Assembly: GCA_000333855.2 (NCBI GenBank)
Contig: CM007347.1
Coordinates: 84,985 to 148,984 of the forward strand
Reading direction: 5' to 3'
Source: Endotrypanum monterogeii
Taxonomy: Eukaryota; Euglenozoa; Kinetoplastea; Trypanosomatida; Trypanosomatidae
Length of the DNA stretch: 64,000 nt
Below the pieces are notes generated by a model. The model was not told the origin of the DNA. It worked only from the letters and a program-made list of their open reading frames with translations, and searched no databases. Positions 53,206 to 61,400 of this stretch are shown piece after piece. The first letter of the stretch is position 1, and every line of letters begins with the position of its first letter. The translations under genes were made by a program, and so were the position numbers.

Positions 53206-55005
53206 ATGTCTGTCACCGCATCATCTTTTATGGCGTCGCGGACCGGTGTGTGCGCCGTACTGGAGATGCGCCACCGCACCGTCATTATGGGCGTTGAAGC
53301 AGAGCTGCAAGATTCGTGGGGATCGCCAGTGGATGGGGACTCAGAGTCCTACGTCCTCTGGGCTTTGACTATTCCGATGCCAGCTGCCTGCTTTGCAGAC
53401 GGCGCTTACACGGCGACCATGCCCATTCCTCTGGCTTTCGCCAGATTTGTCGACACACCCGACCGCCGCGCTCTAGTAGTTCTTCAGCGCTGGGACATTC
53501 ATGGAGGCACTCGCTCGGCGCTTCTGCTAGCTTCTGTCAAAGCACCTCCAGAACTCGTTCGAGAGGCGCTGGAGGCAGCACTTGACACTCGTCAGAGAAC
53601 GGTTTCCTTGCCAACGTCGCCGATGATTGTGCCAGTGGTGAAATGGGGGTTGAGCGGCACGGAGATGACATCCCACGACTTGCTGGCGGAGGCTGAGTGG
53701 CAACCGCTTTTGCACCGCCGATGGTACGAACTGAAGGACTTTGTTCGCGAGGGTACGGTGGTTCCGTACAAATCGACGAGGGCTGGCTCTCGAAAATTTC
53801 AGAGCAGCGTTAGCCACCACAGCCGTCCATGCACACCGAAAGGCAACTCGTCTGCGTTGTCTGGCGCCATGTTTGCCGGTGACGTGAAAGAGGCTGACGC
53901 GGTATCAATGAACAGGGCGTGTGTCATGTGGACAGACGGCGTGGTTGGTCTCTTGGACGAGGTGAGGCCGTACTGTCGTGTGTACCAGCCAGCGCGACAG
54001 GAAAAGACGATTCGCGTGCGCCGCTTCCCTCACCGGTACGCAGACGTGGTGGGCATCGTCCCCTTTGGACAGCACATCGTGGCGTTTGGACGCGCCACAG
54101 ACCCCTTCACGAGCGAGAAGTACGTCTTAGTGTACCTCCCATCCGGGGAAGACTTCGCAGCACACATCCGCACTTACGATCTCACGTGCGCCGAGGCAGG
54201 ACGGTACATCTGGGGCTGGTCAAAGCTCGAGGGGACAAGCGGCCTACCGCTGCTGGTCGAGGTCGAGGACACTAATGCGAGCGCGAGTGAAACTCTTGTC
54301 GACCCTGGCAGCGGCCGCGCTGCTGCTTTGTCCGTGAGTGATGCGCTCTTCGGTACACGACGACAAGGTGATGGTCCCCAAGTCTTACCGTTTTCAGATC
54401 CGACCTTCTACACCCCTGTGCGAGACAGTCGACCGGTACGCATTCGGTCGAAGCCTTCTCTATCGTCGTCAGTGCTGCGAGAAATGGAAACGAATGAGGT
54501 GCGGGCGGCTGTTGCACTAGTGACGGTGCCTTTGTGCCTCACATCGAACACCACAACACACGTGCCGGTTAACCACGTCTTTTTGGAATGGCAAAAAGGA
54601 GGCTACTCGCTGTTGCGCAATTCCACAGAATCTTTTCTGGCCCCGGTGCAGTTGTCGCGTGTGCCGCGCCGCTTCCCAATCGACACGCGCAGCGGCGGTG
54701 ACGACCTGACAGCCACACCTGAGCTGCTAGATCTGCGTGGGCAGCGCGTTTCAAAGAGAAGGCGCTCCTGGGCTACCTCAGAGACAGAAGATGAGGGTTC
54801 AAAGCTAGCAGATTTTTTTCGACCTCATCGTGCGTCGATGCGGGTCGCTCCCGATGCTTCTCTGCTGAGCCCGCGCTCCTTGCCCAAAACACTGCAGGAA
54901 TCTTTGAGGAAAGGGGTTGTGCGACTGGAGGACTTGCCCACCCTAAGCGGAGGGAGCGAAGTAGAGGTGAGTGACAGCGGCAGTGACTTCTCTGGGACTT
55001 CGTGA
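53206..55005 (+). CDS. Hypothetical protein, kinetoplastid type
   Basis: 599 residues from the ATG at 53206; the frame opens upstream only at TTG. The N-terminal ~175 residues and a second block at ~235-360 look globular and beta-rich (for example YADVVGIVPFGQHIVAFGRA). Linkers are Ser-rich (~200-225). The C-terminal third contains a basic cluster (SKRRRSW near 521-527) that could be a nuclear signal, and the extreme end is acidic and Ser-rich (EVEVSDSGSDFSG). There are no signal peptide, membrane segment or catalytic motif. No family is recognised. Confidence 0.8.
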   Translation: MSVTASSFMASRTGVCAVLEMRHRTVIMGVEAELQDSWGSPVDGDSESYVLWALTIPMPAACFADGAYTATMPIPLAFARFVDTPDRRALVVLQRWDIHGGTRSALLLASVKAPPELVREALEAALDTRQRTVSLPTSPMIVPVVKWGLSGTEMTSHDLLAEAEWQPLLHRRWYELKDFVREGTVVPYKSTRAGSRKFQSSVSHHSRPCTPKGNSSALSGAMFAGDVKEADAVSMNRACVMWTDGVVGLLDEVRPYCRVYQPARQEKTIRVRRFPHRYADVVGIVPFGQHIVAFGRATDPFTSEKYVLVYLPSGEDFAAHIRTYDLTCAEAGRYIWGWSKLEGTSGLPLLVEVEDTNASASETLVDPGSGRAAALSVSDALFGTRRQGDGPQVLPFSDPTFYTPVRDSRPVRIRSKPSLSSSVLREMETNEVRAAVALVTVPLCLTSNTTTHVPVNHVFLEWQKGGYSLLRNSTESFLAPVQLSRVPRRFPIDTRSGGDDLTATPELLDLRGQRVSKRRRSWATSETEDEGSKLADFFRPHRASMRVAPDASLLSPRSLPKTLQESLRKGVVRLEDLPTLSGGSEVEVSDSGSDFSGTS

Positions 55006-55373
55006 CAGTCGTATTATGCTACTGGTCTCCTCGCCTCTTCCCCTTCGGAAGCGCCGCTTGGATCTTGTCATGTCTCGGGCTGCTTTGGCACATAATTCTC
55101 GTTTTCTTTCTTGCTGAGAAACGGTGGCTGAGACTGGTATTTCCGCTATGAGGCGGTATACCGTTTCCACCAGTCACCCCTTCCTCTCTGTATCCACCGT
55201 GCGGCGGATAGCTCGCGTTTTCACGAGTGATGTTTGCACATACAATCTTCTTTGGCGGATGACATTGATGTCTACATGCCGGAGACATATATAGCATTAG
55301 TGATATATATGTGCTGCTTCCTCCTACTGTTGTGCAGTGTGTGTTCACTACGACAGACAACGCACGAGACAAG
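55006..55373. other. Spacer after the 599-residue protein gene
   Basis: Mixed composition, no gene seen. It includes short near-palindromic AT words near 55286-55315. Confidence 0.5.
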
Positions 55374-55865
55374 CATCGAGCTTACATACACAGAGACACG
55401 CATTCCCTCTCCTGCCGTGTGCACGAGTTCGTCGCCGGGTGGTGTTAAGCACCCGCATCCACGCGTTAGAGCAACACCCGCCCGCTCATCTCAGCACGGC
55501 CTCTACCTCTCGAAGCCCTGTCCCTCCGCCAGTTTCACAGGTCACACTGGGTCAATGCAAGCCAGGACCTGGTCGCCGACAGCTGCAGCGATGAAGGTCT
55601 TGAGCACCCCCGTTCCCTCCCCCTCTTTCCTCTGCGTCATAGGTGTCTGGTCCCCCCTCACCACAAGGACAACGCTCGACATTGGGTAGACAAAGGGAGG
55701 GGGGGGCTGCGGTTAGGGGACTGCGAGGCCTCGCCACTGTGCTTGCGGGACGAACCCTTCCCCCCTTTCGCTTTATTGATTCTCAACGCTAAGGTGTTAT
55801 ACCCTCCCTCCCCCTGTCACACAGGAAGCGATTAACGATGAGAGAAAATTTAAAAATAGAAGGTC
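55374..55865 (+). repeat. Dispersed repeat B, copy 3 with extended 3' end
   Basis: Bases 55374-55743 match copy 1 nearly perfectly in direct orientation, 12.19 kb downstream, with the palindrome GCGAGGCCTCGC at 55723-55734. The following ~120 bases end in a segment (55806-55865) that matches the reverse complement of 49562-49620. This copy therefore seems the most complete of the family in the window, at ~490 bp. Confidence 0.75.
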
Positions 55866-56197
55866 CCACCCTAGCTGTGTGTGTATGACATTTGTGGTGT
55901 GCCTCAGACTCTACATTTATAAAATCTATTCCCTTTAAAACCCCTTTCTCGATGCATTGATGAGAGCGTTACATGTGTAGGGGCGAGCTGCCGCCGTGCG
56001 CCTTGCTGTCTGTGTTAACCCATTGTTTCTGTTTTGCTGACTTCCACAGATGCGCCCGAGGGTGTACATGGACATGTTCAGAAGAACAAAGGGAGCCTAA
56101 GGGGGCTGCTTCAGCGTATGCTCGGCGCCTCTAGATGGGAAGTGCCAGGGATCATGAGCGGTGCACGCTATTCCGTCTCGTCCTCTGGAATGTGAAG

Positions 56198-56229
<32 letters not shown>

Positions 56230-58211
56230 ACGCACACATGTTCACTCCGCTGTTATTTCCAGGATTTCTATTATTCTCCCCCATCTTTTCGCTTATTTGA
56301 CCTTGCTTTGCCTCGTCGCTGGTGTGAATCATGCCGACGTTTCTTTGTGTGCATTTACATGCCCTTCTTTTTTCCTCCTACTGGTTCATTGGCCCATGTA
56401 TTTAAAAAAATAATTGTTATGCGTCTCAGTCTGCCTGCCTGCGCGTGGGATATTTTCTGTCGAAGCAGTTTTGATTTTTGGTTTCTTATTTTAACATTTG
56501 TTTTTAGCTCTATCGCTCTCTCGGCGTGTACTTCTCTTGTTCCCTCGCCATAGAGAAGAAATCACGTCTTGCCAAGACGCACACCTTTGCCTGTACAGAA
56601 ACCCACGCACTATCTTCTCTTTCCGGAAAAGTCCCAAGCCCGGCGAGAGGGGAGATCGATACCCTGCGAGTAGATCTGTCTTGCGCTCGGTAGCGGCAGA
56701 GGACAACACCAGCGGCCACAGCCAACGCCAGCAAACACACGAGAAGCAGAGGAGAGAGACGGGCAGCCAATTTGGAGAACTGCAGCTATACTTGCCTCTC
56801 GTTTCCTTGGTCATTTCCTTTTTTTTTCTTACTTGCGAGATTTGCGATCATCTGTGCAGAACATTGCGGTGGGACGCAAGCGTGCCTGATATATCGTTCT
56901 TATAGCCCTTTCCTCGCCTATTCCCCCCCCCCCTTTGTAGCCTTTCTATACTGTTTTCGGCCCCTCGCAGACAATCTCCGAGTGTAACTCTTCCATCCAA
57001 AGTTTTCCCGATTTTCTCGTTTTTTTCTCTTTGCTCTTCCCTGAGGTGTACCCCTCCTATTCGAACAACAGCAGGAGTGCCTAGCAGGCATTTCTTCCTC
57101 CCTCACCTACACACACCTACCTACACTCACATACACACACTCACACACACACACACACATACCTAGAGAGATTCGTGTGCGTCAGCATCAATCTAATCGT
57201 GTGATTAGAGTCGAAGGTGTCTTGTCTCTCCTCCTCTCTTTCTTTTCTCTTACACTCTGCCACTCTTTTCATACCGTTTTTGTGAGTTTTTACTTTTTCC
57301 TCGTTCCCGCTCGTAGGACTGAAGCGTCTTTGCGCGAGGGCGGTATCTTCCCCCCTCCGTCTCGAACAAGCTCACACTTCCCTTCCCCCTTTCAAAACTG
57401 TAGGTGCTGTACAGTGCGCCCGGGCGTGTGTGGGTTTATTTTGCGTGTGTCGTCAATTGGGTTGCTCTTGCAGTGTTGTTGGTGGACTTGACCTTAAGTG
57501 ACCAACTCTCCTCCCTCTTTTTTTTTCTTCCCATCATCTGTAGTTTTTTTTTTTTTCTACTTGTTCTTATTTTTATATCCCACTGCTGGATACACACACG
57601 CAAATCACACAAACCACACAAGCAGCCACACATCACGCATATAAGCACCCACGCGCGCGTTGTAGTTTGTTTCAGTGCCTCGTACAGCGTTACATATCTC
57701 TCCTACACTTTGCTTTTTCCCGTCTTGACGTACCTGCTATCGGTGATTGGTCACCGACATGTACAATCTCTTTTTATTTTTTGATCTTTTTTTTTCTCAT
57801 TTTGCGCATTAGATAGCCTCTGAAGAAATCTGTGTGAGTGTCTGTGTGATCTTGTGCCAATACGAGATAAAATATTGTGTAGCGTGTTTCAGACAGCACA
57901 GTCATACGCAGAAGGCTAATCGAACACCGCTTGGACCGGCTCCAAGCGCGTACGTGACCCTTTTCTTCCCACAGGGGTCCGGTTAGTCCCTGCCAAGACG
58001 AGGGTCATACACCAGCGATTGCGGTTATGCCACTTAGGGTGCAAACCGTCACACACAGTCGAAAGAATCCGGTATACTAATTTTCGTCGCTTTTTCGTTG
58101 TTTTCCCTTTTTTTTTCTGACTTGTTTTCATCTGTCTGTTTGTCTACATTTTCTTGTGCCTACCGATTTTTCCCTCCCCTCCCCTCCCCTCCCCCCCCCT
58201 CCCCTCTCCCT

Positions 58212-58246
<35 letters not shown>

Positions 58247-58420
58247 TACATTGCGCCTGGCACATTCCTGCTTTGCCACATCCTTTGGTTCTTTCTTGTC
58301 TTCATATTGTATTTTTTGTTACGCACAGCTCACTTCACCAACCACACCAGGTCGTCTTTTCCCCTTTTTTTTTCATTTTTTTTTTGCTATCGCTTTTAGT
58401 GAAGTGACTTGCTTTGCGTG
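55866..58420. other. 2.6-kb spacer before the calpain-like gene
   Basis: No protein gene seen. It contains CA tracts at 56198-56238, 57131-57160 and 58213-58242, the last preceded by a CCCCT-rich run at 58168-58212. A non-repetitive block at about 57920-58080 includes an 8-bp-stem hairpin (57928-57948) and might be a structured RNA, but no class was recognised. Confidence 0.5.
58354..58399 (+). promoter_or_regulatory. Candidate trans-splice acceptor of the calpain-like gene
   Basis: A long T/C tract with poly-T runs ends CGCTTTTAG (AG at 58398-58399), 21 bases before the ATG at 58421. Confidence 0.5.
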
Positions 58421-61400
58421 ATGGCGGCGGCCTGCATTGGGGAAGTGCCTGACAGCAGCACTGCCTTCGTAGACCGTGAGTTCAATAGGAACAACGCACA
58501 TATTGCCAATGAGTGGATTCCCATTAAGCAGCTATATCCTGATGGGGCCAACCATCCCCTGCTGCCCGATGCGTTCTCGCGTGAGCAGTTCGGCCAGGGA
58601 AACCACTACGAGTGCTTTATGCTTTCGGCACTCGCGACGCTGGTCCGCTTCCCCGATGTGATTCGCAACTGCTTTGTGACGAAGAAGGTGCGCCAGGATG
58701 GTCGATACACCTTCCAGTTCTTCCGCGGGCAGGAGTGGGTGAGGGTTGAGATAGATGACACTATCGCCATGGAAGATGGTGACGTGCTCTATGTGCGCTC
58801 CCCCACGGAGCATTGGTGGCCGCTGCTTCTGGAAAAAGCGTACGCGAAATTCTACACCGCGTATGACCACCTTGAAGGCTGCACGCTGCAGGAGACCTTC
58901 CACGACCTGACCGGCAACCCGGTGCTGAACATTCCCATGGATGCCAAGCTGGCGAAAGCAGCGAACTGCAATGTCATGGAAGGGCGTTATTGGCTGGACT
59001 TGGCGCAACGCATCCATTCTGGCGACTTTGTTGCTGCCGCCTTGACCAAGGACGTGGTGCTTGAGGCGATGGGTCTGCAGCGTGAGCAGCAGTACGGCAT
59101 TCTAGATATCTTTTCCCTCAATGGTACTTCTGCGCTGGATGACATTCTTGTGCACCTGCACAACCCCTTTGAGGATGCCGAGTTCATCTATACTGGGCCC
59201 TTCAACCAGAACGACCCGGCGTGGTCGGAGAAGCAGTTATTGAAGTATGAGGTCGATAACCCCAAATCTATTTTCCTACCTTTGAACATTTTTCTCCGCA
59301 TTGTTAACTCGATGCAGCTGTGCTATATTGGCACCATCTCTCCGGATGTGCAGTACTTCCGGGACGAGTGGTCGGGTGAGTCGGCCGGAGGGAACCCGAC
59401 CTTCGCGACGTGGCGCAAGAACCCGCTCTACTGCATCCGGAATCGAGGCACAGAGGCTGTGACGCTTTCGTTTGTGGTGAAGCAGGATGACCAGAGGCAT
59501 CGGAAAGGGCCAGAGGAGATGAGCACGTACAAGCAGTGCGGCGTGATTCTCGCTCAGTGCTCCTACACGTATCCCACTCCCACATTCTGGGTGACCGGCA
59601 ACAACCACAAGACCATCTACAAGAGTCTTTTTCTCAACTCGCGCGAGGTAGCGAATGACATCATTATTCCGCCACAGTCGCTTTGCTACTTCGTACCCTC
59701 GTGTATGCATCCAGGCGAGGAGGCCAAGTTCCTGTTGTCTGTACATCACAAGATCCACGAGAACCAGCATAACATTATCATAGAGAAGCTCAGTGTGCCC
59801 AACATGGACTGGGAAAACCCTTTTACGGCAGCTCTTGATCTTCGGATGCACACCAAGGACCGCCTCGATTTTTATGTAGATGAGCCTACGTACGTCCATG
59901 TTCTTCTCCATCAGACAATGCCCTACATAAGTCCTAAAACCGGTGGCGACGCTGTAGTGCCGTGTTATGTCGGCATGTACCTTTACGACGACACAGACCG
60001 AAAGGTAGCCGGCGTGCATGCGGCCACAAATTTCCGTGAGACCAGCATCATTCACCGTCTTCCTCGAAGTGGTCGCTACGCGCTTTCCATCACGTGTCCA
60101 CGTGGCAAAGACAGCGTGCCTATCAATCTGACGATAGTGTCCTCCTTTGGCAGTCACATTCGCCGCGTCGAAGCGCCTGATGACGCATCTCTCCTGCCGG
60201 ACGAAGCGGAGAGCCTCGAGGATATTGAGAATGAATACGGACGCTTGGCTCGCATAGACTACAACGCATCTCAAGCACTCTCACGACATGCACATGAACA
60301 CCCCGACAGTGATACGCCGTTTGAGGATCGCGCCTTTATGGTAGCCAACCGCACGGTGTCATCGGAGCCGTGGGTACACATTGGTGATCTCTACCCCGAA
60401 GGCAAGACGAGGCCATTGCTTCCGAGCGAGCTGGGCCGCGGCCAGTTCGAGCAGGGCACAATGTACGAGCGCTGCTGCCTCACCGGATTCGCCACTCTAA
60501 TTGAGAATCACCCCGGCGTGATTCGTAACTGCTTCATCTCGACGAAGCCGCGCAAGGACGGCCGCTACACGTTTCAGTTCCACCGCTACGGGCAGTGGGT
60601 AAGGGTGGAGATTGACGACCGTATTCCGATGGTGAAGGGGGACACGGTGTTTTGCCGCTCACCGACGCATCACTGGTGGCCGCTGCTGCTGGAGAAGGCG
60701 TACGCGAAGTTCTACACGCTCTATGATAACTTAGCGGACTGTTCTCTTGCGGAGGTATTCCACGACTTCTCCGGTTGCCCTGTCATAAACACACCGCTGG
60801 ACGCGCCAGTGGCAAAGTCGCTCGGGTTCGATATAACTTCTCCGTCGTATTGGGTATGCGTGTTGCGTGAGGAGCTGCGTACAACTGCCGTAGCGGTCCA
60901 ATCTGGTGACGCTGCAGAGGACGTCGGCTTGGTTCCGCAGCAGGTGTACGGTGTTCTCGATATCCTTGCCGTTTCTAACGATCCTCGTTCCCTCAGCGAG
61001 GTGGTTGTTCAGCTTCACAACACGTTCCCGGAGAATACCTACACAGGTCCCATGTCGGACCCGGCTGACCCGCGGTGGGCCTCGCGAGAGATGCGGCACT
61101 ATAAAATCACACCAAATACCATTTTTCTCCCAGTCGATGCATTCCTGACTTATTTTTTCAGTTTGTCGCAAGCACATCTTCGGGGGCTCGTTGAGCCGTG
61201 CTGGAGCTTCCACAGCGAATGGGGCGATGGCACGAACGGCGGTAATCCATCGCTTCTTACGTGGCGGCAAAATCCACTTTACGCCGTTCGTAATACAAGC
61301 GACGAGGAGGTAGAGATGATGGCCATGATACGGCAGCCTGACAAGCGGCACCAGCTTCACGTGCTTCCCGAGCTGAGTTACGTGCGTTGTGATATTTTGT

